A DNA stretch of 64,000 nt, from NCBI RefSeq assembly GCF_007995215.1, contig NZ_VCDK01000003.1:186001-250000 (forward strand), given 5' to 3'. The notes beneath the pieces are model-generated. The model was not told the DNA's origin. It ran no database searches and saw only the letters and a program-made list of their open reading frames with translations. The stretch's first letter is position 1. Each line of letters starts with the position of its first letter. A program made the translations under genes and the position numbers. Shown here piece by piece: positions 8,102 to 16,526 of this stretch. The DNA is from Shimia ponticola (GTDB taxonomy: Bacteria; Pseudomonadota; Alphaproteobacteria; Rhodobacterales; Rhodobacteraceae).

Positions 8102-9391
8102 ATGACTGATCCTACCCCTGTTCTTGACTCGTCCTTCTGGATCACCGCTGGCGCAATTCTCATGCTCTTGGTGATGTCAGGTTTCTTTTCTGGTTCCGAA
8201 ACGGCCCTGACGGCTGCCTCGCGCGGCAAGCTGCGGGCACAGGCCGATAAGGGGTCCATGGGGGCCGCGCGCGCCTTGAAGATCACCGAAGATAACGAGC
8301 GGCTGATCGGCTCGGTCCTGTTGGGCAACAACCTCGTCAACATTTTGGCGACGTCGTTGGCCACCGCCCTTTTGACGAGCGTCTTTGGCGAAAGCGGCGT
8401 TGCGCTGGCCACGCTTGTGATGACCTTGCTTGTTCTGATCTTTGCCGAGGTTCTCCCAAAAACCTACGCCATCACGAATTCCGAGACCGCCGCAAGCGCC
8501 GTCGCTCTGCCGATTTCGATTGTCGTGCGCCTTTTTGCGCCGATTGTGTCAGCGGTGCGGGTGCTAGTGCGCGGCGTGTTGCGGATTTTCGGTGTGCAAA
8601 TCGACCCGAACAGTAACATCCTTGCCGTTCGCGAAGAGATTGCGGGAGCGCTGACGCTCGGCCATCAGGAAGGTGTCGTCGAAAAGGAAGACCGCGACCG
8701 TATTCTGGGCGCGCTTGATCTGGCTGAACGTACGGTCGAAGAGATCATGCTGCACCGCTCCGGGATCGAGATGATTGATGCCAGCCTTCCGCCGGATGAA
8801 ATCCTGAGCCTGTGCCTGGCGTCGCGTCACACGCGATTGCCGCTGTTCCGCGATGAACAAGAGAACATCGTTGGCGTCATCCACGCCAAAGACCTCGCCC
8901 GGGCGATGGATCGGCTCGTGCGCGGGCCGGACGGATCAGACTTTGACGTCATGGACGTCGCGATGGAGCCATATTTCGTCCCGGAAACCACGACGCTGGA
9001 TGACCAGATGCGTGAGTTCCTGCGCCGGCGGACGCATTTTGCGCTGGTGGTGGATGAATACGGATCGCTTCAGGGGCTTTTGACCCTTGAAGATATTCTC
9101 GAAGAGATCGTCGGCGAAATCGCGGATGAGTTCGACCATGAAGATGACGAGGTCGCGCGCACCGCCGACGGTCATTACCTTGTCGATGGCGGCATGACGA
9201 TCCGTGACTTGAACCGCGCACATGATTGGAACCTACCCGATGACGAGGCCAATACCGTTGCGGGCCTTGTGATTCACGAAGCGCAGATCATTCCAACTGT
9301 GGGTCAGGCGTTCAGCTTTCACGGATTCCGGTTCGAGGTCGTCGAGAAAGACGCTAATCGCCTGACCAAATTGAAGGTGCGCCCGCTCTAG
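8102..9391 (+). CDS. CNNM/CorC-HlyC family membrane protein
   Basis: 429 residues from the ATG at 8102 (a TTG at 8081 adds seven residues and has no better ribosome site). Order: N-terminal DUF21/CNNM membrane domain with about four spans (residues 10-150), a CBS pair (about 200-320, with LPLFRDEQENIVGVIHAKDL) and a C-terminal CorC_HlyC domain (about 345-425, VDGGMTIRDLN). The family is linked to Mg2+ and Co2+ efflux; old hemolysin names are misleading. Its TAG stop overlaps the stop of the convergent 74-residue gene within a single CTAG. Confidence 0.9.
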   Translation: MTDPTPVLDSSFWITAGAILMLLVMSGFFSGSETALTAASRGKLRAQADKGSMGAARALKITEDNERLIGSVLLGNNLVNILATSLATALLTSVFGESGVALATLVMTLLVLIFAEVLPKTYAITNSETAASAVALPISIVVRLFAPIVSAVRVLVRGVLRIFGVQIDPNSNILAVREEIAGALTLGHQEGVVEKEDRDRILGALDLAERTVEEIMLHRSGIEMIDASLPPDEILSLCLASRHTRLPLFRDEQENIVGVIHAKDLARAMDRLVRGPDGSDFDVMDVAMEPYFVPETTTLDDQMREFLRRRTHFALVVDEYGSLQGLLTLEDILEEIVGEIADEFDHEDDEVARTADGHYLVDGGMTIRDLNRAHDWNLPDDEANTVAGLVIHEAQIIPTVGQAFSFHGFRFEVVEKDANRLTKLKVRPL

Positions 9392-9612
9392 GCGTCACCA
9401 CCAGTCAGTTTGGCAACGACGTCTTCGACGGAAATGCCAAGCTCTTCGAGCATGGACAGGTCAAATCCTTTTTCCTGCACCAGTTCGATGACTGCAGGAA
9501 TGTCGAGCCCTTCGAGCGCCGACGCATCGATGCCCAGGTCGCCCAGTTTGGCGGTCACCTGATCCATTGCCGCGTTGCCTAGCAATCCGCCCAGCATGTT
9601 TCCAAGTCCCAT
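9388..9612 (-). CDS. Small protein of unknown function
   Basis: 74 residues with a strong ribosome site (AAGGAGA) before the ATG at 9612. Mostly helical and acidic, with Gly-Leu repeats (LGNMLGGLLGNA at the start) and a pattern (LGISVEDVVAKL) resembling a small helical-bundle domain. No membrane span or signal. The HerA-like gene stop lies 36 bases upstream on the same strand, so they may share a transcript. Not recognised; the good ribosome site makes it likely real. Confidence 0.65.
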   Translation of the reverse strand: MGLGNMLGGLLGNAAMDQVTAKLGDLGIDASALEGLDIPAVIELVQEKGFDLSMLEELGISVEDVVAKLTGGDA

Positions 9613-9648
9613 GGTAATCTCCTTTACCGTTTACGTGAGTGCTGCAGG

Positions 9649-11190
9649 TCAGCGGCCTTTGAACATGCCGCCAAGGATACCGCGGACAATGCGCCGTCCT
9701 GTGGTTCCTTTAAGCTCTTTGATCACGGCCTGACCGATGGCTCCGCCAATGGTGGTCTGCCGCGTGCGCCGCGACGTCGAGCGCCCTACGCGGCTGCCAG
9801 AGTAGCGGCGGCCAGCGTTGTATTCACGCATGGCCGCCTCCTGTTCTTCTTCCTTTTGCTCGGCGGCCTCGGCCTCGGCTGCGGCTTTGTCGGCGCGCGC
9901 CTTGAGCACTTCATAGGCGCTCTCGCGGTCCTTCAATGCCTCGTATTTTCCGGCGATGGGGCTTGTCGCGATGACGTCGGCGCGTTCGCCCTTTGTGATC
10001 GGGCCAAGTTGTGAGGACGGCGGGCGGATTAATGTGCGTTCGACAATGCCCGGCACCCCCTTTTTCATCAGCATCGAGGTCACGGCCTCACCCACGCCAA
10101 CCTCCCGAATGGCTTCCTCGGTGTCGAAACGCGGATTGGGACGGTAAGTGTCGGCGGCGGCGCGCAGGTTCTTTTTGTCCCGCGCCGTAAAGGCGCGCAG
10201 CGCGTGTTGGATGCGGTTGCCTAGCTGGCCAAGGATGTCTTCTGGGACATCGGCGGGATTCTGGGTGATGAAGTAGACACCGACGCCCTTGGACCGGATC
10301 AGACGTGCCACCTGTTCGACCTTGTCGACCAACGCCTTGGGTGCGTCTTCGAAGAGCAGATGCGCCTCATCAAAGAAGAATACCAGCTTGGGTTTATCCG
10401 GATCACCCACTTCTGGCAGCTCTTCGAAGAGTTCCGACAACAGCCATAGCAGGAACGTCGCATAAAGGCGCGGCGAGGCCATGAGCTTGTCCGCGGCAAG
10501 AATGTTGATCCGGCCGCGCCCATCCACATCAGTGCGCATGATGTCTGCCAGTTCCAACGCAGGCTCACCAAAAAGCTTGGCCCCGCCTTCGTTTTCAAGC
10601 ACGAGCAAGCGTCGCTGGATCGCACCGATCGAGGCCACCGAGACATTGCCGTAGCGCAGGGAAAGATCCTCGCGGTTTTCTCCGACCCAGACCAAGAGCG
10701 CTTGCAGGTCCTTGAGATCAAGAACCGGAAGCCCCTGCTCGTCCGCCACACGGAAGGCGATGTTCAGGATGCCTTCTTGCGCCTCGGTCAGCTCCAACAG
10801 GCGCGAGATCAGAAGCGGTCCCATCTCGGCCACGGTGGTCCGCACCGGATGTCCCTGATCCCCGAAGAGATCCCAGAAGGTTACTGGAAAGGCGTCGTAT
10901 CTATAGTCGTCAAAGCCGATCTTCTGCGCGCGGGTTGTGAAGGCGTCATGAAGCTTGAACTCCGCGCTGCCTGATTTCGCGATGCCGGAGAGGTCGCCTT
11001 TGACGTCTGAAAGAAAGACCGGCACGCCCGCAGCTGAGAAGCCTTCGGCAAGGATTTGCAGCGTCACGGTTTTCCCGGTTCCGGTCGCACCGGCAATCAA
11101 CCCGTGCCTATTGGCATATCCAAGCGTCAATTCCTGACGATCTGAATATCCTTCGCCACCGCCGCCCACAAAAATTCCGGCCATACCCAT
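9649..11190 (-). CDS. HerA-like helicase/ATPase (DUF853, YjgR type)
   Basis: 513 residues from the ATG at 11190, chosen because AGGAAGG lies just upstream; a longer opening to 11238 adds 16 residues. The Walker A motif (GATGTGKT) is near residue 33, Walker B is [12 protein letters not shown], and the protein ends in a Lys/Arg-rich tail ([12 protein letters not shown]) after a Glu/Ala coiled coil (about residues 415-455). The layout matches E. coli YjgR, a FtsK/HerA-superfamily NTPase of unestablished role. Cytoplasmic. Possibly a membrane-associated motor but no transmembrane span is visible. Confidence 0.88.
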   Translation of the reverse strand: MGMAGIFVGGGGEGYSDRQELTLGYANRHGLIAGATGTGKTVTLQILAEGFSAAGVPVFLSDVKGDLSGIAKSGSAEFKLHDAFTTRAQKIGFDDYRYDAFPVTFWDLFGDQGHPVRTTVAEMGPLLISRLLELTEAQEGILNIAFRVADEQGLPVLDLKDLQALLVWVGENREDLSLRYGNVSVASIGAIQRRLLVLENEGGAKLFGEPALELADIMRTDVDGRGRINILAADKLMASPRLYATFLLWLLSELFEELPEVGDPDKPKLVFFFDEAHLLFEDAPKALVDKVEQVARLIRSKGVGVYFITQNPADVPEDILGQLGNRIQHALRAFTARDKKNLRAAADTYRPNPRFDTEEAIREVGVGEAVTSMLMKKGVPGIVERTLIRPPSSQLGPITKGERADVIATSPIAGKYEALKDRESAYEVLKARADKAAAEAEAAEQKEEEQEAAMREYNAGRRYSGSRVGRSTSRRTRQTTIGGAIGQAVIKELKGTTGRRIVRGILGGMFKGR

Positions 11191-11259
11191 TGCCCTTCCT
11201 GTCCCTCGGGCCATTGCGCGGCTCCGTTCACGCCGCACAATACATTGTTAACACCCCTG

Positions 11260-11377
11260 TGCCAGTCTGCTGCTGCCAGGGTTCACACAAATCGGAGCGT
11301 TGTCTGGTTGTTGCAAACCTTGGTTTTTTCCTCCCTATTGGACTGGCCGCCCTTTTTTTGAAGGGGCGGTTTTTTTT
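11260..11377 (+). ncRNA. Candidate small RNA 1 (5' end approximate)
   Basis: Inferred from a textbook intrinsic terminator at its 3' end (CCGCCC at 11347-11352, GGGCGG at 11364-11369, then eight T) with no upstream + strand gene. The region before it carries a pyrimidine-rich stretch (TTTTTTCCTCCC) able to pair with ribosome-binding sites, as in several alphaproteobacterial trans-acting RNAs. The 5' end is a guess; no firm promoter was identified. Confidence 0.35.
11347..11377 (+). terminator. Intrinsic terminator
   Basis: Six-base GC stem (CCGCCC 11347-11352, GGGCGG 11364-11369) followed by a run of eight T (11370-11377). Oriented for the + strand only, since no A run precedes it. Confidence 0.7.
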
Positions 11378-11497
11378 CTGAAGATGGCTGTTGATCTTTG
11401 TAACGGTGCGTCATAGCGTACCGCCATAAGTCGGCTAGTCCGACGGGGAGAGAAAACAATTTTGAAAAGGGCTCGTTCTTACGGGCCCTTTTCTTTT
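11378..11497 (+). ncRNA. Candidate small RNA 2 (5' end approximate)
   Basis: The stretch between the first terminator and a second one (11465-11497) contains two internal hairpins (about 11405-11422 and 11430-11444) followed by an A-rich single-stranded stretch (GAGAGAAAACAATTTT) and the terminator stem, the general shape of an Hfq-type small RNA. Alternatively the second terminator may simply attenuate a leader transcript entering the IalB-family gene. No experimental end known. Confidence 0.3.
11465..11497 (+). terminator. Intrinsic terminator
   Basis: Perfect 8-base stem (AAAAGGGC 11465-11472, GCCCTTTT 11485-11492) and a following CTTTT. The A/T ends of the stem make it potentially bidirectional. 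It lies 130 bases upstream of the IalB-family start and so could attenuate that gene. Confidence 0.65.
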
Positions 11498-11626
11498 GGA
11501 AAACCAGCATGTTTTCTTGGGCACCGCTTGCTACGCGGGTTCTTGCCGAAAGGTCCTCAAATACACACCTGACACCCTGCGGCCTGCATGCTATTGCGGG
11601 CAAAACAAGGTAGAGTGGGGAAAATT

Positions 11627-12226
11627 ATGTTCGCATTACTGCGACCCGTCGCGTTCATTGCGGCTGTGGCAATGGCAACGTCCGTTCAGGCACAAGAAAC
11701 CGCAACCGCGGAAGAGGCTCCAGCCCCCGCAACCAGCGGCATCAGCCTGGGTGAAACCATTGTTGAAGGACGCGCCATCGGCGAAGAATACGTGCTCGAA
11801 GAGCATGGCGATTGGGCATTGCGCTGCATCACAACCGCTGAAGAGCAGGATCCATGCCAGCTTTATCAGCTGCTGCTTGACGAAGCAGGCAACTCGGTCG
11901 CGGAAATCAGTATGTTCCCACTGGACAATGGTGGCGAAGCTGTTGCGGGCGGAACGATCATCACCCCTCTTTCGACACTGCTGACGGCGCAAGTATCGCT
12001 GCGTATCGACAGCGGCGCAACGCGGCGCTACCCGTTCACCTTCTGCACGAACGAAGGGTGTTTTTCGCGCGTTGGCTTCACCGCTGACGACATCCAGAGC
12101 ATGAAGCGCGGTGCTGCCGGAACCTTGACCATCGTGCCAGCCGGATCGCCAGAAACACGGGTCAACCTGACCGTGTCGCTGACTGGTTTCACGGCAGGAT
12201 ACGATTCAATCGACGCGCGTCAGTGA
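11627..12226 (+). CDS. IalB-family (invasion-associated locus B) periplasmic protein
   Basis: 199 residues from the ATG at 11627, preceded by GGGGA; a longer opening from 11588 is out of step with the signal peptide. The signal (FALLRPVAFIAAVAMATSVQAQ) precedes an Ala/Glu/Thr linker and the IalB fold from about residue 60 (HGDWALRC, PCQLYQLL, CTNEGCFSRVGF with conserved paired Cys). Proteins of this family are periplasmic; the invasion role was described in Bartonella and should not be assumed here. A strong terminator follows. Confidence 0.88.
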   Translation: MFALLRPVAFIAAVAMATSVQAQETATAEEAPAPATSGISLGETIVEGRAIGEEYVLEEHGDWALRCITTAEEQDPCQLYQLLLDEAGNSVAEISMFPLDNGGEAVAGGTIITPLSTLLTAQVSLRIDSGATRRYPFTFCTNEGCFSRVGFTADDIQSMKRGAAGTLTIVPAGSPETRVNLTVSLTGFTAGYDSIDARQ

Positions 12227-12248
12227 TACCGGATCAAATTACGGAAAT

Positions 12249-12273
12249 GGGCGCCCACGTGGCGCCCTTTTTT
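12249..12273 (+). terminator. Intrinsic terminator after the IalB-family gene
   Basis: Perfect 7-base stem GGGCGCC (12249-12255) / GGCGCCC (12261-12267) with a 5-base loop and a run of six T (12268-12273), directly between the convergent IalB-family and ketoacyl synthase genes. Confidence 0.85.
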
Positions 12274-12277
12274 GTGC

Positions 12278-13486
12278 CTAGACCTTCCGCAGCGCCAAGA
12301 CTGCGTTCAAGCCACCAAAGGCAAAGGCGTTGCTGAGTGCGCCGGTGACGGCGACCTCACGTGCCTCATTTGGCACCACATCCAACGCACATTCAGGATC
12401 CGGTTCCTCATAGCCGATTGTGGGGGCAATCACGCCGTCACGCAGCGCCATGATACAGGCCAAAAGCTCGACGGCCCCGGTTCCACCGATGCAATGACCG
12501 TGCATCGACTTGGTCGATGACATCATGAGGCTGTCGGCATGCGCGCCAAAGACATTGGCAACCGCCGCGCATTCGGTTTTGTCGTTCGCGGCCGTGCCGG
12601 TTCCATGCGCATTGATATAGCCGACCTCCTCGGGAGACATGCGCGCGTCTTTCAAGGCACCAGCAATAGCGCGGCCTGCGCCCTGCTGAGACGGCATCAC
12701 GATATCTGCGGCATCAGATGTCATAGCAAAGCCAGACACCTCAGCCAGGATATCAGCGCCGCGTGCGCGGGCATGGTCATAATCTTCGAAGACAAAAACC
12801 CCTGCGCCTTCGCCCTGCACCATCCCGTTTCGGTTGCCGCTGAACGGACGACAGGCGTCTTTGGACATCACCCGCAGACCTTCCCACGCCTTGATCCCGC
12901 CGAAGGTCAGCATGCTTTCCGACCCACCCGTGATCATCGCCGTGCAGGCCCCAGAGCGGATCATGTGAAAAGCCTGCCCCATGGCATGGTTCGAAGAGGA
13001 ACACGCCGTCGACACCGTAAAGGACGGACCCTTCAGATTGTATTCCATGCTGATATGGCTGGCGGCAGCGTTGTTCATCAGTTTGGGCACGACAAAGGGG
13101 TGAACGCGATTCTTTCCCTCTTCGTAGACGGCGCGATAGTTGTCTTCCCACGTGTTCATTCCGCCCGCAGCGGTCCCAAGAACCACGCCGGAATGCGCGG
13201 CCAAGTCGCCAGAAAACGTCAGCCCGGATTGCTGCACCGCTTCGCGCGCAGACAACATCGCAAACTGTGTAAATCGGTCATACAGAGCGACCTGTTGGCG
13301 ATTGAAAAAGGCCGCCTCGTCATAGTCGCGCACCTGACCGCCGATGCGGATCGACAGGCGGTCGACATTCGGGAATTCCAGTTCTCCGATGCCACAGCGC
13401 CCCTCGCGCATGGCTTTCATGGTCTCGGAAGCGCTGGCGCCCAGAGCATTGATGGACCCTGCCCCCGTTATGACAACGCGCCGCAT
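12278..13486 (-). CDS. Beta-ketoacyl-ACP synthase (KAS II-like)
   Basis: 402 residues. The Cys-His-His triad is intact: TACSSSNHA, AHGTGTAAND and MHGHCIGGTGA. The N-terminus (MRRVVITGAGSINALG) and C-terminus (NAFAFGGLNAVLAL) are typical KAS folds. It should extend an acyl chain using malonyl-ACP. It is two bases downstream of a dedicated ACP gene and follows an LpxD-like gene, so it is more likely a specialised synthase for an envelope acyl group than the housekeeping FabF. Rhizobial long-chain lipid A fatty-acid clusters also pair an ACP with FabF-like enzymes; that parallel is inference. Last gene of its operon. Confidence 0.9.
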   Translation of the reverse strand: MRRVVITGAGSINALGASASETMKAMREGRCGIGELEFPNVDRLSIRIGGQVRDYDEAAFFNRQQVALYDRFTQFAMLSAREAVQQSGLTFSGDLAAHSGVVLGTAAGGMNTWEDNYRAVYEEGKNRVHPFVVPKLMNNAAASHISMEYNLKGPSFTVSTACSSSNHAMGQAFHMIRSGACTAMITGGSESMLTFGGIKAWEGLRVMSKDACRPFSGNRNGMVQGEGAGVFVFEDYDHARARGADILAEVSGFAMTSDAADIVMPSQQGAGRAIAGALKDARMSPEEVGYINAHGTGTAANDKTECAAVANVFGAHADSLMMSSTKSMHGHCIGGTGAVELLACIMALRDGVIAPTIGYEEPDPECALDVVPNEAREVAVTGALSNAFAFGGLNAVLALRKV

Positions 13487-13488
13487 CG

Positions 13489-13758
13489 TTAGGTCTTGGC
13501 GTCGATCAGGGATTGCACGCCGTCCACGATTTTCTGCACCGACGAGATGTCGAATTCGCTCTTGTCGGGCTCATTGGCGTTGAAGGGGACTTGCACGTCA
13601 AAGGTCTCTTCGATGGCAAAGATCACCTCGACCAGCCCAAGCGAATCCAATCCTAGGTCCTCAAGCGTGCTTTCCGTGGTCACGTCGTCGAGATCGAGCA
13701 TCGCTTGTTCAGCCAAGATGCCGCGAACCTGTTCTTCGACTGTCTGCGGTTGCGCCAT
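13489..13758 (-). CDS. Acyl carrier protein
   Basis: 89 residues, slightly longer than the usual 77. The phosphopantetheine site is in LGLDSLGLVE (Ser at about residue 39), followed by the helix IFAIEETFDVQVPFN. The acidic composition fits an ACP, but the sequence around the Ser (DSLGLVE rather than DSLDTVE) and the longer, Asn-rich loop differ from housekeeping AcpP and recall specialised ACPs such as AcpXL. It sits between lpxD-like and ketoacyl synthase genes with 33-base and 2-base gaps, suggesting it carries the acyl group made and used by these neighbours. Confidence 0.92.
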   Translation of the reverse strand: MAQPQTVEEQVRGILAEQAMLDLDDVTTESTLEDLGLDSLGLVEVIFAIEETFDVQVPFNANEPDKSEFDISSVQKIVDGVQSLIDAKT

Positions 13759-13791
13759 GGTAAATCCTCACGTCATTGGGATGGCGTGGAT

Positions 13792-14883
13792 TTAGTCACT
13801 GCTGGCGGTGTTTGAAACCGCTTTCTTGAGCGCGGCAACGTCGCGGGCCAGATTAGGCAGCCTGCGCTGAACCTTATAGCTTTCGACATGCTGTTTCATT
13901 TGTACGGCGGGATAGCCCATCATCACGCGTCCGGCCGGCACATTCGACAAGATGACAGAGCCGAAGCCCGCAACGACGCGGTCGCCAAGAAAGATGTTGT
14001 CAGTCACGCAGGTGCGTCCGCCCAAGATGACGTTATTGCCGATCTGAACCGATCCGGCGATGCCCACCATGCCGCACAAAAGGCAATCTGTACCGACGTC
14101 GACATTGTGTCCGACCTGCACGAGGTTATCGATCTTGGTCCCGTTTCCGATGGCGGTTGGCCGGATTGTACCTGCGTCGATGCAGGAATTCGCGCCGATT
14201 TCCACGTCATCACCAATGGTAACGCCCCCAAGCGAATGAATACGTTCCCACGGTTGCGCCGCGCTATCGCCCTGTTCACCAAGCGTATCACGGACGGTTT
14301 CAGCTGCAGAGACCTCTGGCGTCACAAACGAAAAGCCATCGCCACCGATCACAGCCCCCGGCTGCGCGACAAAGCGGTGACCGATCTGTGTGCCCGAGAG
14401 AATGCGGACACCGTCACGAACGGTAGCATCATCGCCAATGTGCACGCCTGCCCCGATGCTGACATGGCTGCCCAGAACCGCGCCTGTACCGATGACAGCA
14501 CCTGCGCCGATGCTGCAAAACGGGCCGATGACAGCGTCATCTGCGACCGTTGCGCCCGGATCAACCCAAGCGCTGGGATGAACGCCCGCGCCTTGGCGCC
14601 AATTACCGTCATACAGGCGGGTGACCGTGGCCATGGCATAGCGTGGCCGTTCCACAAGGATGGCACCGTCCAGACCCAGCGCCTGCCAATCGGCGTCGGC
14701 CCATAAAAGTGCCGCACGCGCCTGCCCTTGGGCAAGTGCCTCGGCATATTTTGGGTTCGACGCCAAGGCCAATTGCTGAGGCGAGGCCGCAGCAGGTTCA
14801 GCCACTGACTCAATCGTCAGCGACGTGTCCCCAACCGCACTTTGGCCGATGGCTTTGGCAATCTGAGCAAGTGTGTAAGTCAT
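13792..14883 (-). CDS. lpxD: UDP-3-O-acylglucosamine N-acyltransferase-like protein (LpxD family)
   Basis: 363 residues from the ATG at 14883. N-terminal uridine-binding domain (residues 1-100), then a long left-handed beta helix of hexapeptide repeats (about 105-330; e.g. IGAGAVIGTGAVLG) and a C-terminal helix (VESYKVQRRLPNL). The catalytic His of LpxD is seen in QVGHNVDVG. LpxD adds the N-linked hydroxyacyl chain from acyl-ACP to UDP-GlcN during lipid A synthesis. One oddity is IDAGTI where the family usually has IDRG. It lacks bamA, fabZ and lpxA neighbours; instead it sits with its own ACP and ketoacyl synthase, so it may be a second, specialised copy. Confidence 0.85.
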   Translation of the reverse strand: MTYTLAQIAKAIGQSAVGDTSLTIESVAEPAAASPQQLALASNPKYAEALAQGQARAALLWADADWQALGLDGAILVERPRYAMATVTRLYDGNWRQGAGVHPSAWVDPGATVADDAVIGPFCSIGAGAVIGTGAVLGSHVSIGAGVHIGDDATVRDGVRILSGTQIGHRFVAQPGAVIGGDGFSFVTPEVSAAETVRDTLGEQGDSAAQPWERIHSLGGVTIGDDVEIGANSCIDAGTIRPTAIGNGTKIDNLVQVGHNVDVGTDCLLCGMVGIAGSVQIGNNVILGGRTCVTDNIFLGDRVVAGFGSVILSNVPAGRVMMGYPAVQMKQHVESYKVQRRLPNLARDVAALKKAVSNTASSD

Positions 14884-14915
14884 GGCACGGCCCCCAATGT
14901 CTGAGGGCCGTAGAC

Positions 14916-16526
14916 CTAGCCGCGAACAGCGCGCAGTGCCACCCCTTGGGCGGCCATTGCCTTCCATATCTTGGCGTCACGACCATAGACGTCGCGACGG
15001 AAATGCAGGTTCCCGGCAGGCGACGTGAACGCCGTGCGATACACGATGTGCACAGGCAACGGCTTTTTCAGGTCAACGCGCGTTTCCTGTCCGGTGTTCA
15101 GACGCGCCTGGAAAAAGCCTTGCGGGTCAGATGTCTGCGCGCTCAGCACGGCATAGGCAAAGTCGAACGGGTCATTCAAACGGATGCATCCATGGCTGAA
15201 CGCACGCACTTCGCGGCTGAACAGATTTTTGGCCGGGGTATCGTGCAGGTAAATGTTGTATTTATTCGGGAACATGAACTTCACCAGACCCAGCGCATTC
15301 CCGCGCGACGGAGGCTGGCGCATGTTAAACGGGAATGTGCGCTCGTTATACTGTGCAAAGTTCACCGCCGAACGGCTGACCTTGCGACCACGGCTGTCGG
15401 TGATCTCCAGATGGCTCACGGCACCCGGATTGCGCTTTAACAGCGGCAGATACTCTTTCGTTGCGATCGACCGTGGCACGTACCACGACGGGTTGATGAC
15501 CATGAACTCCATGACATCCGAAAACTCTGGGCTGCGGCGGTCGCTGTCGACATGGCCGATCACGCTGCGCGTTTCGAACTCGACTTTGCCCTTGTTGCGG
15601 ATCTGCGCCTTGAAGTCGGTCAGGTTGACCCAGACGTGACGATCACCGAGCGGCTTGTTGATCCAGCGTTCCCGCTCCATCGCAACCATGACCTGAGTCA
15701 GACGCACATCTACGCCCTTGTTGATTTCCGACATCGTCCCGGCACCTGCCACGCCGTCAGTGGAAAGTCCGTGCGCGAGTTGGAATTGTTGGACCGCTGC
15801 CTGAATGCTTTCGTCATAGGTTTGCGTTGTGGAACGCCCCATGAAGCCCATTGCAATCAGGCGATTGCGCAGGGCGACGACCGCATTGCCGCTTGCCCCT
15901 GGCTTCAATGATTTGGCAGGCACCTTATCGCCCCACCCACCCGTGGCGAGCAGTTTCTCAAGACGCAGTTTTTCCTTCATCAAGCGCACGTATTCAGGTG
16001 ACTTCGGCGGAAGCGCCTTCATGAACCCGGATGGCGATGATTTACTAAAGGCAACAAGCGTCGCCTTACGGTCACGATATGGAACTGCGCGCACCAGTCC
16101 TGAGTCGACCTTTGAAGGCGTCACCATGCCCGTCTGCACATCCCGCGCGTATTGCAAAAATGCCTTGGTCAGCGTGACCTCAAGCGCGGCGCGCTGAGAT
16201 TGAGTCTTCGCCGCGCGGATTGCCTGTTTCAGCGCCGCTTCATCATAACGGGCTGCGGGCAATCCATGATTGGTGGCACCGCGATAAGCCGCAAGAAGCG
16301 CCGTGCGACGTTGACGATCACGGTTGCCCTTCCCTGTCCAGATCGGCTTGTACGCGCGCTCTTGATAGAACGCGGCAACAGCCGCATCATCGGACGCCGC
16401 CTCTGCAATTGCTTGCTTGTAGGCTGTGACTTGCGCCGATGCTGGACCGTGGGACGCAAAAACTAGGAAAATCGCGAGCAGCGCTGAAAATAAGACAGCG
16501 GCCCAGGCGCGGAGAACAATCGACAT
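14916..16526 (-). CDS. LD-transpeptidase, YcbB/LdtD type
   Basis: 536 residues from the ATG at 16526; a longer opening to 16676 adds 50 unlikely residues. A hydrophobic N-terminal signal/anchor (residues 8-32) precedes a peptidoglycan-binding domain (about 245-310, with SGNAVVALRNRL) and the YkuD catalytic domain (about 320-500). The HDTPAK motif and the active-site SHGCIRL Cys are present. The enzyme makes 3-3 (mDAP-mDAP) crosslinks in the periplasm and is insensitive to most beta-lactams except carbapenems. First gene of a probable operon with lpxD-like, ACP and ketoacyl synthase genes (gaps of 32, 33 and 2 bases). Divergent from a MepK-like gene. Confidence 0.92.
   Translation of the reverse strand: MSIVLRAWAAVLFSALLAIFLVFASHGPASAQVTAYKQAIAEAASDDAAVAAFYQERAYKPIWTGKGNRDRQRRTALLAAYRGATNHGLPAARYDEAALKQAIRAAKTQSQRAALEVTLTKAFLQYARDVQTGMVTPSKVDSGLVRAVPYRDRKATLVAFSKSSPSGFMKALPPKSPEYVRLMKEKLRLEKLLATGGWGDKVPAKSLKPGASGNAVVALRNRLIAMGFMGRSTTQTYDESIQAAVQQFQLAHGLSTDGVAGAGTMSEINKGVDVRLTQVMVAMERERWINKPLGDRHVWVNLTDFKAQIRNKGKVEFETRSVIGHVDSDRRSPEFSDVMEFMVINPSWYVPRSIATKEYLPLLKRNPGAVSHLEITDSRGRKVSRSAVNFAQYNERTFPFNMRQPPSRGNALGLVKFMFPNKYNIYLHDTPAKNLFSREVRAFSHGCIRLNDPFDFAYAVLSAQTSDPQGFFQARLNTGQETRVDLKKPLPVHIVYRTAFTSPAGNLHFRRDVYGRDAKIWKAMAAQGVALRAVRG

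Larger units (their letters stand above)
11191..11626. other. Gene-free region with two tandem + strand terminators
   Basis: About 435 bases between the divergent HerA-like and IalB-family genes. No convincing protein gene. It holds two intrinsic terminators on the + strand (11347-11377 and 11465-11497) although no + strand gene precedes them, which suggests one or two short transcripts ending there. A third hairpin (GGTGCG/CGTACC, about 11405-11422) and a fourth (GTCGG/CCGAC, 11430-11444) lie between the two terminators. Confidence 0.6.

Noticed and set aside
11283-11603. 106-residue minus-strand opening in the gene-free region
   Set aside because: Runs through both terminator hairpins, Lys/Arg-rich low-quality sequence, no ribosome site.
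12539-13492. 317-residue + strand opening opposite the ketoacyl synthase
   Set aside because: Antisense shadow; the minus-strand protein has intact catalytic motifs.
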